Shown: piece by piece, positions 37,893 to 46,457 of the stretch
Layout of the letters: the number at the start of each line of letters is the position of its first letter
Position numbering within the stretch: the first letter of the stretch is position 1
DNA from: Streptomyces tateyamensis
GTDB taxonomy: Bacteria; Actinomycetota; Actinomycetes; Streptomycetales; Streptomycetaceae
DNA length: 64,000 bases
NCBI RefSeq assembly: GCF_003205575.1
Contig: NZ_PYBW01000010.1
Coordinates: 1 to 64,000 of the forward strand
Reading direction: 5' to 3'
Made by a program: the position numbers and the translations under genes
Notes under the pieces: generated by a model
What the model was told of the DNA's origin: nothing
The model's input: only the letters and a program-made list of their open reading frames with translations
Database searches by the model: none

Positions 37893-39398
37893 TCAGACCA
37901 GTTCGTCCGAATCGACCGGTTCCCAGCCGCCCATCAGCTCCTCCGGGTAGGCCGCCGGAGCCGGGACCGGCGGCGTCTGGCCCCCCTGCGGCCGCTGCTC
38001 CGTACGGGGTTTGGCGGCCCGGCCGCGCCGGCCCGGGATGGCCCGCAGCGCCTCGCCGATGTCCGCCACCTCGACCACCTTCATGCCCGGCGGAACCTTG
38101 CCCGGGTCCGGCGGGACCAGGGCGTGGGTGAAGCCGAGCCGGTGCGCCTCGGCCAGCCGGCGCTGCACCCCCGTCACCCGCCGCACCTCGCCGGCCAGGC
38201 CGACCTCGCCGATCGCCACCAGGTTGCTGGGCAGCGGCGTGTCGGTGGAGGAGCTGGCCACCGCGAGCGCCACCGCCAGGTCGGCCGAGGGCTCGGTCAG
38301 CTTCACCCCGCCGACGGTGGCGGTGTAGATGTCCTGCTTGCCGAGCTTGACCCCGCCGTGCCGCTCGACCACCGCCAGGATCATCGCGATCCGCGGCGAC
38401 TCCAGACCCGAGGTGGTGCGGCGCGGCGAGGGGATCTGCGAATCCACCATCAGCGCCTGCACCTCGGCCACCAGCGGGCGCTTGCCCTCCAGGGTGACGG
38501 TCAGGCAGGTGCCCGGGACCGGCTTGTCACGCCGGGTCAGGAACAGCCCCGAGGGGTCCGCCAGGCCCTCGATCCCCTCGTCGTGCAGCTCGAAGCAGCC
38601 GACCTCGTCGGTCGCGCCGTAGCGGTTCTTGACGCCGCGGATGATCCGCAGACGCGCATGCCGGTCGCCCTCGAAGCTGAGCACCACGTCCACCAGGTGC
38701 TCCAGCAGGCGCGGGCCGGCGATCTGGCCGTCCTTGGTCACGTGGCCGACCAGCAGGGTGGCCATGCCGCGCTCCTTGGAGACCCGGATCAGCGCCCCCG
38801 CCACCTCGCGCACCTGGGCCGGGCCGCCCGGCGCGCCGTCCAGCTCGGCGGAGGCGATGGTCTGCACCGAGTCCAGGATCAGCAGGCCCGGGCCGACCTG
38901 GTCGATGTGCCCGAGGACCGCGCCCAAGTCCTGCTCGGCGGCCAGGTAGAGGTGGTCGGAGAGGGCGTTGATCCGGTCCGCGCGCAGCCGCACCTGGCCG
39001 GCCGACTCCTCGCCGGTGACGTAGAGGGTGCGGTGCTGGGCGGAGGCGGCCTTGGCGGCCACGTCCAGCAGCAGGGTGGACTTGCCGACGCCGGGCTCGC
39101 CGGCCAGCAGCACCACGGCACCGGGCACCAGGCCGCCGCCGAGCACCCGGTCCAGCTCCGGCACGCCGGTCGACCGGGCGGTGGCCACCTGACCGTCGAC
39201 CTGGCCGATCGGACGGGCCGGGGCACTGACCGGGCCGGCCGCGGTGGTGCGGATCGGGACGGCGCCGTACTCCTCGACGGTGCCCCACGCGTTGCACTCC
39301 GGGCAGCGACCGACCCACTTGGGCAACTGGTTGCCGCACTCGGTGCAGCGGTAGGCCGGGCGCGGCTTGGCGGTGGTCTTCGAGGTACGGGCTGCCAT
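37893..39398 (-). CDS. radA: DNA repair protein RadA (Sms)
   Basis: RadA is a RecA-like ATPase that helps process recombination intermediates. The 501-aa protein has an N-terminal C4 zinc finger (CTECG, CPECN), Walker A GEPGVGKSTLLLD near residue 95, Walker B LLILDS, the signature KNRYG motif near 255 and a C-terminal Lon-like domain (AIGEVGLAGEVRRV). An acidic tail of about 40 residues follows. TACGGT lies 7 nt before the ATG, so it is probably leaderless; a GTG three codons upstream would overlap that hexamer. Confidence 0.95.
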   Translation of the reverse strand: MAARTSKTTAKPRPAYRCTECGNQLPKWVGRCPECNAWGTVEEYGAVPIRTTAAGPVSAPARPIGQVDGQVATARSTGVPELDRVLGGGLVPGAVVLLAGEPGVGKSTLLLDVAAKAASAQHRTLYVTGEESAGQVRLRADRINALSDHLYLAAEQDLGAVLGHIDQVGPGLLILDSVQTIASAELDGAPGGPAQVREVAGALIRVSKERGMATLLVGHVTKDGQIAGPRLLEHLVDVVLSFEGDRHARLRIIRGVKNRYGATDEVGCFELHDEGIEGLADPSGLFLTRRDKPVPGTCLTVTLEGKRPLVAEVQALMVDSQIPSPRRTTSGLESPRIAMILAVVERHGGVKLGKQDIYTATVGGVKLTEPSADLAVALAVASSSTDTPLPSNLVAIGEVGLAGEVRRVTGVQRRLAEAHRLGFTHALVPPDPGKVPPGMKVVEVADIGEALRAIPGRRGRAAKPRTEQRPQGGQTPPVPAPAAYPEELMGGWEPVDSDELV

Positions 39399-39537
39399 GG
39401 GGGCCACCGTAGCTGGTGCCGGTGACAGCGCCCGCTTCCCGCATTGGTTACGGGTGACGCGGTGCTGTTACCCGAAAGAAGGACAAAGGGGCCGATGAAC
39501 TGAAAGTCGGCCGGGTCGAATCCCTATGTTCGGGTTC

Positions 39538-41331
39538 GTGACTGCTCCTTCGGTGCTGACGACGTATGGGCGACTGGCCGACGGCCTCTACACGTACTGC
39601 CTCTCGGTGCTCTGCGAGCGCGACGCAGCCGTGGCGACGGTCGGCGAGGTGCGCGAGCTCGCGCTGGCCAACCAGGACCGGCTGGCCGCTGCCGGGATGG
39701 AGCGCGCGTGGCTGTACTCGCTGGCCCGCTACGCCTGCCTCCGGCGCCTCGCGGAGCCCCGGGGGGTCTGGGAGTCCGGCGGCGGGAACGGGCGGGAGGC
39801 CCGCGAGACCCGGGGGGGCCGGGAAGCCCCGGAAGCCCGGGACCCCCGCGAGGCCCGGGGCGCCCAGGGTGCCGGCCCGGCCGACCTGCGGGGGCGGCGC
39901 CGCGAGCTTGCCGCGCTCGCCTGGCCCGAGGCGGCCGGCACCACCGCGGAGCAGCGCGAGGCCCTGGAACTCGCCGCCCGGCACCGGCTCACGCCGCTGG
40001 AGGTGGCCGCGGTGCTCGGCCTCGGGGCGGAGCAGGCCCAGCGGCTGCTGGCGGCGGCCACCGAGGAGGTGGTGCGCACCCGGCGCGCCCTGGCCGTGCT
40101 GGGCGTGGGCAACTGTCCGGAGCTGGCCCGCCTCGGCGGCGCGGGCGCGGAGCACTGGCGGGAGTGGGTGCTGGGTCCGGCGCTGCGGCGCGAGCTGCTG
40201 CACCACGTGGTGGCCTGCCCGACCTGTCGCGGCACCGCGGAACGGGTGGGCAGCGAGCTGACCGGGCTGGGGGCACCGCTGGCGCTGCTGCCGCTGCCAG
40301 GCGGTGGGTCCGGCCAGGCGGGACCGGAGTCCACCCGGGCGGAGCCCACCCAGGTGCTCCCCCGGTTCGACCGCACCGGCTTCCCCCGGCACCGGGCGCC
40401 GAGCCTGCTGGAGCGGCACCGCCCCGGCGGCGACCTGCACGAACGCACCGTGCTGGTGCGTCAGCGGGCACTGGCCACCGGGGTGCTGGCCGCGGTGCTC
40501 TCCGCACCGCCGGTCGCGCTCTGGCTGGCGCATCAGGACGGCACACCGGGCAGCGCCACGACCGCCAGCGTCTCCTCGGTGCGGGTGGACCCCCGGGGCG
40601 CGGCCGACCCGGCCCCCGTGCCGGTGGCTCCCCTGCCCGGGAGCGACGGGGCCGCACCGCAGCAGCCGCTCGGACCGGCGTTCGGGACGGGGCACGGGCT
40701 GGTGGCGGCCGTGGTGCGGGGGCCGGTGGCGCCAGGTGCAGAAACGTTGCTCCCGGGGGCTCCGGGTGCTCCCGGTGCGCCTGGTGCTCCCGGGGCCGGC
40801 GCGGGCGCGCGGCTGGACGTGGCGGCCGGTGAGTACGGCAACCGGACCGTGCTCACTCTGACCAACACCGGAAACGCCCCGCTGGACTGGCATGCCGTGG
40901 TGAGCTGCGACTGGCTGCGGCTGAGCCGGGACTCAGGGACCCTGGCACCCGGTCAGCGGCTCACGGTGACGGTCACCGTGGACGATCAGCGCGCCCCGTC
41001 CGACCACTGGACGGCGCAGATCGCGCTGCCGCCCTCCGAGGCCGTGGTCACGCTGGAGGGCGGCGGGGACCGGCGCGGCCTGCCGTCCCCGGACTCCTCG
41101 CCCACGCCCAGCGCCAGCGCGAACCCCAGCGGCAGCGCGAACCCGACCCCCTCGGAGACGCCCAGCTCCGGCAGCAGCGCCAGCAGCCCGCCGAGCAGCA
41201 GCGCGAGCCCGAGTGCGAACCCCACATCGGGCCCCTCGGCCAGCGGCTCACCGACGCCCACCGCTTCTCCGAGTTCGCCGAGCTCAAGCACGTCCGTCTC
41301 CCCGTCGTCATCCTCGTCACCCAAGCGCTGA
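39538..41331 (+). CDS. Sigma-like / zinc anti-sigma-like / BACON transmembrane protein
   Basis: The 597-aa protein has a sigma-70 region-2-like N-terminus (residues about 8-72, DGLYTYCLSVLCERDAAVA), a charged low-complexity linker (about 78-115), a region-4-like helical part (about 122-188, EQREALELAARHRLTPLEVA), an HCC motif like zinc anti-sigma factors (His223-X3-Cys227-X2-Cys230), one transmembrane helix (about 310-331), a GAP collagen-like stretch, a BACON-like beta domain (about 424-506, VVSCDWLRLSRDSGTLAPG) and a Ser/Pro tail. TATGTT lies 7 nt before the GTG, so 39538 is preferred to the ATG at 39526, which overlaps that hexamer. Whether it still binds RNA polymerase is unknown. Confidence 0.78.
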   Translation: MTAPSVLTTYGRLADGLYTYCLSVLCERDAAVATVGEVRELALANQDRLAAAGMERAWLYSLARYACLRRLAEPRGVWESGGGNGREARETRGGREAPEARDPREARGAQGAGPADLRGRRRELAALAWPEAAGTTAEQREALELAARHRLTPLEVAAVLGLGAEQAQRLLAAATEEVVRTRRALAVLGVGNCPELARLGGAGAEHWREWVLGPALRRELLHHVVACPTCRGTAERVGSELTGLGAPLALLPLPGGGSGQAGPESTRAEPTQVLPRFDRTGFPRHRAPSLLERHRPGGDLHERTVLVRQRALATGVLAAVLSAPPVALWLAHQDGTPGSATTASVSSVRVDPRGAADPAPVPVAPLPGSDGAAPQQPLGPAFGTGHGLVAAVVRGPVAPGAETLLPGAPGAPGAPGAPGAGAGARLDVAAGEYGNRTVLTLTNTGNAPLDWHAVVSCDWLRLSRDSGTLAPGQRLTVTVTVDDQRAPSDHWTAQIALPPSEAVVTLEGGGDRRGLPSPDSSPTPSASANPSGSANPTPSETPSSGSSASSPPSSSASPSANPTSGPSASGSPTPTASPSSPSSSTSVSPSSSSSPKR

Positions 41332-41358
41332 CCCCGGTCAGCCACTTATCAAGACTGC

Positions 41359-41385
41359 GCGGCGCGGCGTCATGTTGCGCGCCGC
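41359..41385 (+). terminator. Hairpin with AT-rich tail after the BACON gene
   Basis: An 8-bp stem (GCGGCGCG and its complement) with an 11-nt loop is followed by ACATAAAAATT. It is a plausible terminator for the upstream gene. Confidence 0.5.
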
Positions 41386-41424
41386 ACATAAAAATTCAGC
41401 TAAAGCCCGCGCGCTGCGTCAGCT

Positions 41425-41464
41425 GGGGGTGGCCCGCGCAGGTTCCCCGGGGCGGGCCACCCCC
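41425..41464 (+). terminator. Second hairpin before the epimerase gene
   Basis: A perfect 13-bp stem (41425-41437 with 41452-41464) encloses a 14-nt loop, about 110 nt before the next start. It is either a backup terminator or part of a leader. Confidence 0.55.
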
Positions 41465-41574
41465 ACGTAGGTGCACCCCTGCCACCCCGGGCCCCCGCTT
41501 CGCGGGGAGCGAACCGGCTGCGCCAAGGGCGAACGGGTGGGACGCGGGGCCCCGGTGCGGGGCAGGCTGCGCGT

Positions 41575-42600
41575 ATGCGAATCCTCTTGCTCGGTGGTTC
41601 CGTCTTCCTCGGTCGCGCCTTCGTGACCGAGGCCCTTGCCCGTGGCCACCAGGTCACCACCTTCAACCGCGGCCGCTCCGGCACCGACCTGCCCGGGGTG
41701 GAGGCCCGGCGCGGCGACCGCACGGTTGCGCAGGACCTCGACGCCCTGGTGGCCGGCGGGGAGCACTGGGACCTGGTGATCGACACCAGCGGCCAGCAGC
41801 CGCACGCCGTCCGCCGTTCGGCGGCCCTGCTCAAGGACCACGCCGACCGCTACCTGTTCGTCTCCTCGGTGCACGCCTTCGCCGGCTGGCCCGCCGAACC
41901 GGTCAGCGAGGAGTCCCCGCTTCACGAGTGCTCCGCCGACTCGCCGGCCGACCTGCCGTTCAGCACCGCGCTCAAGGCGGGCTGCGAGCGCGCGGTGCTC
42001 GCGGAGTTCGGCCCGGACCGCTCGCTGCTGCTCAACTGCGGGCTGCTGATCGGCGCGCACGAGAACGTCGGCCGGCTGCCCTGGTGGCTGGAGCGGATCG
42101 CCCGCGGCGGCCAGGTGCTCGCCCCGGGCCGCCCGGACCTGCCGATCCAGCTGATCGACGCCGCGGACTTCGCCGTCTTCGGCCTCGACCTGGCCGAGCG
42201 CGGGGCGGCCGGCAGCTACGTCACCACCGCGCTGCCCGGCTCCAGCAGCTACGGCGACCTGCTGGCCGCCTGCCGCGAGGTGACCGGCTCGGACGCCGAG
42301 TTCGTCTGGGTGCCGGACCAGTTGCTGGTCGCCCACAAGATCGAGACCTGGAGCGAGATCCCGCTCTGGGCCGCCGAGTTCGAGGACGGCAAGCCGATCG
42401 GCATCTGGCAGGCGGACAGCAGCAAGGCGGTCGCGGCCGGCCTGCGCTGCCGCCCGCTGCGGGAGACGGTGGCCGCCACCTGGGCCTGGATCCAGGAGCG
42501 CGGCCCGCGTGACACCCCCTACACCCAGGGCGGCGAGCCGCTCGGCATCGACCCGGAGAAGGAGCGCCGGATCCTCCAGGAGTTCCTCGCCGCCAACTGA
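41575..42600 (+). CDS. NAD-dependent epimerase/dehydratase-like protein
   Basis: The 341-aa extended SDR-type protein has the N-terminal nucleotide-binding LLLGGSVFLGRAFV and FNRGRS. The usual catalytic YxxxK is not intact: at PFSTALKAGCE a Ser (about residue 130) stands where Tyr is expected, four residues before Lys134. It may be a nucleotide-sensing or inactive member, or use another residue. CAGGCT lies 6 nt before the ATG, so it is possibly leaderless. It is isolated between terminators. Confidence 0.85.
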   Translation: MRILLLGGSVFLGRAFVTEALARGHQVTTFNRGRSGTDLPGVEARRGDRTVAQDLDALVAGGEHWDLVIDTSGQQPHAVRRSAALLKDHADRYLFVSSVHAFAGWPAEPVSEESPLHECSADSPADLPFSTALKAGCERAVLAEFGPDRSLLLNCGLLIGAHENVGRLPWWLERIARGGQVLAPGRPDLPIQLIDAADFAVFGLDLAERGAAGSYVTTALPGSSSYGDLLAACREVTGSDAEFVWVPDQLLVAHKIETWSEIPLWAAEFEDGKPIGIWQADSSKAVAAGLRCRPLRETVAATWAWIQERGPRDTPYTQGGEPLGIDPEKERRILQEFLAAN

Positions 42601-42617
42601 ACCCGCCGGGCCAAACC

Positions 42618-42656
42618 GACGGTGGGCCACCCCAGAAACAGGGGTGACCCACCGTC
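42618..42656. terminator. Bidirectional terminator
   Basis: A 16-bp stem with a single mismatch (42618-42633 with 42641-42656) and a 7-nt loop lies exactly between two converging genes. Confidence 0.88.
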
Positions 42657-42669
42657 AGCCGTCAGCGTC

Positions 42670-43431
42670 TCAGCTGCGCGGGGCCGGTAGTCGTTGCAGG
42701 AAGACGTCGAAGGCCGTCGGTTTCACCGCGGTGGCCCCCGCGAACGGGAAGTTCATCTCCTTGATCACCAGCAGCGAGACCACCACCAGCGCGCCGAGCG
42801 AGAGCACCATCAGGCTGTGCGCCAGCGTGTTGGAGAGCCCGAACAGGAAGGTGAACCCGACCGTCAGCACCCCGCCGACGATCAGCGCCACCCAGAGCAG
42901 CACCGGCACCTCGTCGTCCACCTGGTTGAGCCGGGCCCGGCGTTCCGAGGCGAGGCTCTCCAGGTGCGAGACGGCGTGCTCGTAGAGCACCTGCTGCTGG
43001 CTGGTGGCCGGGTTGATGGAGAAGACCGAGCTGCGCATGTCGTAGACCAGCTTGGTGGCGGCGGGGCTGCTGTGGTGGTCGGCCATCAGCGGCCACTCGG
43101 TGTCCTGCACGGTCCGTGCGTAGGCGAGGGTCTGCTGTTCCAGCTGCGGGCCGAGCGGGGCGGGCAGTTCGCGGGAGATCCAGTAGATCCCCGCCAGCGC
43201 GTCGGCCTCCTCGAAGGTGGTCTTGCGGGCCGCGTCGTTGCCCGTCCAGACGGTGATCACCACGAAGCCGAGCAGCACCGCGTAGAGCACGCCGACGGCG
43301 GCGAAGATGAACCCCGCCACGTCGTTGTGGGACTCCCGGATGGGGTGCGGGACCCAGCGTTGCAGCATTTTCAGGGCCACGGCCAGCAGGACCATGGTGA
43401 TCAGGAGGATGCTGATGTCCTCAACAGTCAT
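42670..43431 (-). CDS. DUF4239 (bestrophin-like) membrane protein
   Basis: The 253-aa integral membrane protein has four predicted helices: residues about 5-22, 45-70, 170-192 and 200-222. A soluble helical middle part lies between helices 2 and 3 (YARTVQDTEWPLMADHHSSP). The layout matches DUF4239/bestrophin-like proteins, some of which are proposed channels. The ATG at 43431 has GAGAAGG before it. It lies 101 nt after the prenyl synthase gene on the same strand and could be the third gene of the encapsulin operon. No transport substrate can be assigned. Confidence 0.8.
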   Translation of the reverse strand: MTVEDISILLITMVLLAVALKMLQRWVPHPIRESHNDVAGFIFAAVGVLYAVLLGFVVITVWTGNDAARKTTFEEADALAGIYWISRELPAPLGPQLEQQTLAYARTVQDTEWPLMADHHSSPAATKLVYDMRSSVFSINPATSQQQVLYEHAVSHLESLASERRARLNQVDDEVPVLLWVALIVGGVLTVGFTFLFGLSNTLAHSLMVLSLGALVVVSLLVIKEMNFPFAGATAVKPTAFDVFLQRLPAPRS

Positions 43432-43532
43432 GCGTACAGCCTTCTCGGTGAGGGGAGCGACCGGCCGAGCGAGCCGGCGACGGGAAAGCGGTGAACGGAA
43501 AGTCAAGGGCTGGAAGATGAGTTGACGGACCC

Positions 43533-44864
43533 TCAGTGGTTGCGACGGGTGACCAGCTCCGCCAGTGCCAGCAGCTCGTCGGCTGCGGCCGGGTCCGGCA
43601 CGGCGGTGGCCAGGTGCTCGATCGCGGCGGCCATCCGCTCGCAGGAGGCGCCCTGGGCCCAGGCCCGGCCGCCGGCCCGCTCGACGGCCTCGGCGGCGCG
43701 GCGCACCTCGGCCTCGGTCAGCGGGCGGTCGAGCGCGTAGATCTCGGCCAGCTCGGCGGCGGCCGGGGTGCCGGAGGTCAGTGCCGCCACCACGGGCAAG
43801 GACTTCTTGCGCACCAGCAGATCAGCACCGGCGGGCTTGCCGGTGACGGCCGGATCGCCCCAGATCCCGATCAGGTCGTCGATCAGCTGGAAGGCGAGGC
43901 CGATCTGCCGCCCGAAGGCGTCCATCGCCTGCGCCGCCTCCTCGCCCGCGCCGGCGTAGAGCGCGCCGATCGCGCAGGCGCTGCCGAGCAGGGCGCCGGT
44001 CTTGGCCTCGGCCATCGCCAGGCACTCGGCCAGCGTGACGTTGCTGCGCTGCTCGAAGGCGCAGTCCGCCTGCTGGCCCGCGCACAGCTCGACCACGCAC
44101 TGGGCGAGGTGGCGCATGGCGGCGGGAGCGGCCGGGTGGGCGTCCTCGGCGAGGGTGCGCAGGGCGAGCGAATGCAGCGCGTCACCGGCCAGGATCGCCT
44201 CGGTGGAGCCGAACACCCGCCAGGCGGTGGGGCGGTGGCGCCTGGTCTCGTCGCGGTCGATCACATCGTCGTGCAGCAGGGTGAAGTTGTGCACCAGCTC
44301 GACGGCGGCGGCCGCGGCCAGCACCGCCCTGGCCGGGTCGGCCGGGACGGCGGCCGACCCGGGCGCCGGAACAGCGCCAGGAGCCAGGGGAGCGCCGGGG
44401 CCCGGCCCGGAGCCGGAGCGCGGGGCCGGGACGGCGGGCTCCGCGGCACAGGCCCGGGCGGCGGCCAGCACCATGGCGGGCCGGATCGCCTTGCCGGAGT
44501 CGGCGGCGACCGGCGAACCGTCGGCCTCCCGCCAGCCGAAGTGGTAGGCGGCGATCCGGGCCATCGACTCGGGCATGGAGTCGACGGCGGCCCGCAGCAC
44601 CGGATCGACGGCGTTGCGCGAGCGGATCAGCAGCTCGGCGGCGAGTTCGTCGAAGCTGTCGGCGCTGGGTTCCTGGTACTCGGGCTGCTGGTAGTCGGGC
44701 TTCTGGTAGTCAGAGTCCTGGTGGCCGGGGTCCTGATAGCCGGGATCCTGGCAGTGCTCCGGCTGGTCGGGTTGGTTCTCCTGGCTACCTCGGCTGAGCG
44801 TCTCGATACCCACGGTGTAGGCCCCCCAGATTCGGGTCGTGCGCGAGTTCGGGTCGTGCGGCAC
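43533..44864 (-). CDS. Polyprenyl diphosphate synthase, probable encapsulin cargo
   Basis: This enzyme condenses isopentenyl diphosphate with allylic diphosphates to make GPP/FPP/GGPP-type chains. The 443-aa product has the first Asp-rich motif in LLHDDVIDRDETRRHRP (Asp199, Asp200, Asp203) and the second region FQLIDDLIGIWGD (Asp329, Asp330). About 70 N-terminal residues form a disordered extension with five pentapeptide repeats (residues about 38-66), and an Ala/Pro/Gly insert at 141-178 interrupts the helical core. GGGGGA precedes the GTG at 44864. It follows the Family 2B shell gene by 67 nt with a hairpin between; polyprenyl transferases are predicted cargo of that shell family. Product chain length unknown. 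Confidence 0.9.
   Translation of the reverse strand: MPHDPNSRTTRIWGAYTVGIETLSRGSQENQPDQPEHCQDPGYQDPGHQDSDYQKPDYQQPEYQEPSADSFDELAAELLIRSRNAVDPVLRAAVDSMPESMARIAAYHFGWREADGSPVAADSGKAIRPAMVLAAARACAAEPAVPAPRSGSGPGPGAPLAPGAVPAPGSAAVPADPARAVLAAAAAVELVHNFTLLHDDVIDRDETRRHRPTAWRVFGSTEAILAGDALHSLALRTLAEDAHPAAPAAMRHLAQCVVELCAGQQADCAFEQRSNVTLAECLAMAEAKTGALLGSACAIGALYAGAGEEAAQAMDAFGRQIGLAFQLIDDLIGIWGDPAVTGKPAGADLLVRKKSLPVVAALTSGTPAAAELAEIYALDRPLTEAEVRRAAEAVERAGGRAWAQGASCERMAAAIEHLATAVPDPAAADELLALAELVTRRNH
44673..44762 (-). repeat. 15-bp tandem repeat encoding the pentapeptide tag
   Basis: Six imperfect 15-nt units (plus-strand consensus CTGGTAGTCGGGGTC-like) encode a repeat of the form Q-[DKQE]-[PS]-[GDE]-[YH], for example QDPGY, QKPDY and QQPEY, inside the N-terminal extension of the prenyl synthase. 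Confidence 0.85.
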
Positions 44865-44878
44865 GGAATCCCCCGGTG

Positions 44879-44910
44879 GCTGCTCCGGGATCCGTGAATC
44901 CCGGAGCAGC
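44879..44910 (-). terminator. Intercistronic hairpin between shell and cargo genes
   Basis: A perfect 13-bp stem (44879-44891 with 44898-44910) with a 6-nt loop begins 21 nt after the encapsulin stop and ends 14 nt before the prenyl synthase GTG. The G-rich ribosome site lies just outside it. It could partly terminate or stabilise the upstream mRNA, making shell protein more abundant than cargo. Confidence 0.7.
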
Positions 44911-44931
44911 GCAAAAGCGATAATCAGATTT

Positions 44932-46365
44932 TCAGCTTCGAGGACGGGAGATTTCCACGTTCTCCAGCACACCAATGGCATCCGGCACCAGAATGGCAGC
45001 CGAGTAGTAGGCGCTCACCAGGTAGGAGATGATGGCCTTGTCGTTGATCCCCATGAACCGCACCGAGAGGCTGGGCTCGATCTCGTCCGGGATGCCGGCC
45101 TGACGCAGACCCACCACACCCTGCTTGTCCTCGCCGGTGCGCATGGCGAGGATCGAGGTGGTGTGGCCGTCGACGATCGGGATCTTGTTGCAGGACAGGA
45201 TGGGGACCCCGCGCCAGCCGGGCACCGTCTGCCCGTCCGCCTCCACCGGGGTCGGGTAGATGCCGCGGGCGCTGCACTCCCGGTTGAAGGCGGCGATCGC
45301 CCGCGGGTGGGCCAGGAAGAACTTGGTGCCGCGGCGGCGGCTGAGCAGATCGTCCATGTCGTCCGGGGTGGGGGCGCCGGAGTGGGTCTGGATCCGCTGC
45401 TCGTACTCGGCGTTCTGCAGCAGGCCGAACTCGGGGTTGTTGACCAGCTCGTGCTCCTGGCGCTCCTTCAGCGCCTCGACGGTGAGCTTGAGCTGCTGCT
45501 CGATCTGGTTCATCGGCTCGTTGTAGAGGTCGGCGACGCGGCTGTGCACCCGCAGCACCGTCTGCGCGACGCTGAGCTCGTACTCGCGGGGGGAGACCTC
45601 GTAGTCGACGAAGGTGCCGGGCAGGTCGAACTCGCCCTCGTGGCCGGCGGCCAGCTCGATCGCGGCCTCGCCGTGCTTGGACTGCGGCAGCTGCGAATCG
45701 GCGATGAACTGGGTGATCTGCGCCTGCAGGGCCGGGGAGCGGTCCACCAGCTCCTGGAAGGCGGGCCAGGCCAGCACCATCGCGGTACCGGCGGTGGCGG
45801 CCTTCACCGTGTAGGGCCAGCGGCCGTCCTCGACGAACAGCGCCTCGTCGCCGATGTGGTCGCCGTCGGCCAGGGTGCCGACCACCGAGGACTCGCCGTA
45901 CTTGCTGGTGCCGATCTTGTTGACCTTGCCGTGCGCGATCAGGAAGACCTCGGCGATCGGCCGGCCGGCCTCGACCAACGTCTCCCCCGCGGCGAAGTCG
46001 CGCTGGACGAAGCGGCCGGCGAGCTCGGTGAGCAGCGCCTCGTCCTCGAAGCCGCGCAGCGAGGGGACCTCGGTCAGCGAGGGGCCGAAGACCCTGACCT
46101 CGGCACCCGTCTTCACGAAGGAGACCCGGCCGCGGCCGACGGCATAGCTGAGGCGGCGGTTGACCCGGTAGGTGCCACCGGAGACCTGGACCCAGGGCAG
46201 CATCCGCAGCAGCCAGCGCGAGCTGATGCCCTGCATCTGCGGCGCGGACTTGGTGGTGGTCGCAAGATTGCGGGCCGCGGCAGTGCCGAGGCTCTGCCGC
46301 TGATCGGACTGGGCATCAGGACCGGCGCTCGGCGCCGGAATACCGACAGCGGTCTCGGTGGTCAT
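44932..46365 (-). CDS. eshA: Family 2B encapsulin shell protein (EshA/MMPI type)
   Basis: The 477-aa HK97-fold protein self-assembles into a protein shell. It has a flexible N-arm (residues 1-45), the start of the capsid fold ([20 protein letters not shown]), a cyclic-nucleotide-binding domain inserted at about 95-215, and the remaining capsid domain (long helix near 284-305, then [31 protein letters not shown] and [20 protein letters not shown]). Streptomyces EshA is about 470 aa. The binding cassette [18 protein letters not shown] is degenerate compared with classical cAMP cassettes, so ligand binding is uncertain. GGAGG precedes the ATG at 46365; an upstream start is less likely. First gene of a shell-prenyl synthase operon. 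Confidence 0.94.
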   Translation of the reverse strand: MTTETAVGIPAPSAGPDAQSDQRQSLGTAAARNLATTTKSAPQMQGISSRWLLRMLPWVQVSGGTYRVNRRLSYAVGRGRVSFVKTGAEVRVFGPSLTEVPSLRGFEDEALLTELAGRFVQRDFAAGETLVEAGRPIAEVFLIAHGKVNKIGTSKYGESSVVGTLADGDHIGDEALFVEDGRWPYTVKAATAGTAMVLAWPAFQELVDRSPALQAQITQFIADSQLPQSKHGEAAIELAAGHEGEFDLPGTFVDYEVSPREYELSVAQTVLRVHSRVADLYNEPMNQIEQQLKLTVEALKERQEHELVNNPEFGLLQNAEYEQRIQTHSGAPTPDDMDDLLSRRRGTKFFLAHPRAIAAFNRECSARGIYPTPVEADGQTVPGWRGVPILSCNKIPIVDGHTTSILAMRTGEDKQGVVGLRQAGIPDEIEPSLSVRFMGINDKAIISYLVSAYYSAAILVPDAIGVLENVEISRPRS

Positions 46366-46435
46366 AACAGGGCCCTCCCCCACACAATGATTCGGAAGTA
46401 CTGCAATCAGAGTGGGGCCCCGCAGACCCGCCGCG

Positions 46436-46457
46436 CAATCACTCGGACGGGTGATTG
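46436..46457. promoter_or_regulatory. Inverted repeat upstream of the encapsulin gene
   Basis: CAATCAC, eight bases, GTGATTG is a perfect 7-bp inverted repeat about 70-90 nt before the encapsulin start. It lies within an AT-richer 209-bp gap (46366-46574) that otherwise holds only the promoter region. It is a candidate operator; the regulator is unknown. Confidence 0.5.

Noticed and set aside
39526..39540. ATG at 39526 as start of the BACON protein
   Set aside because: It overlaps the TATGTT -10-like hexamer; the GTG at 39538 has the spacing seen in other leaderless genes.
40740..40810. Triplet-like repeats in the BACON gene as a possible array or mobile element
   Set aside because: They encode an in-frame GAP collagen-like linker and are explained by the protein.
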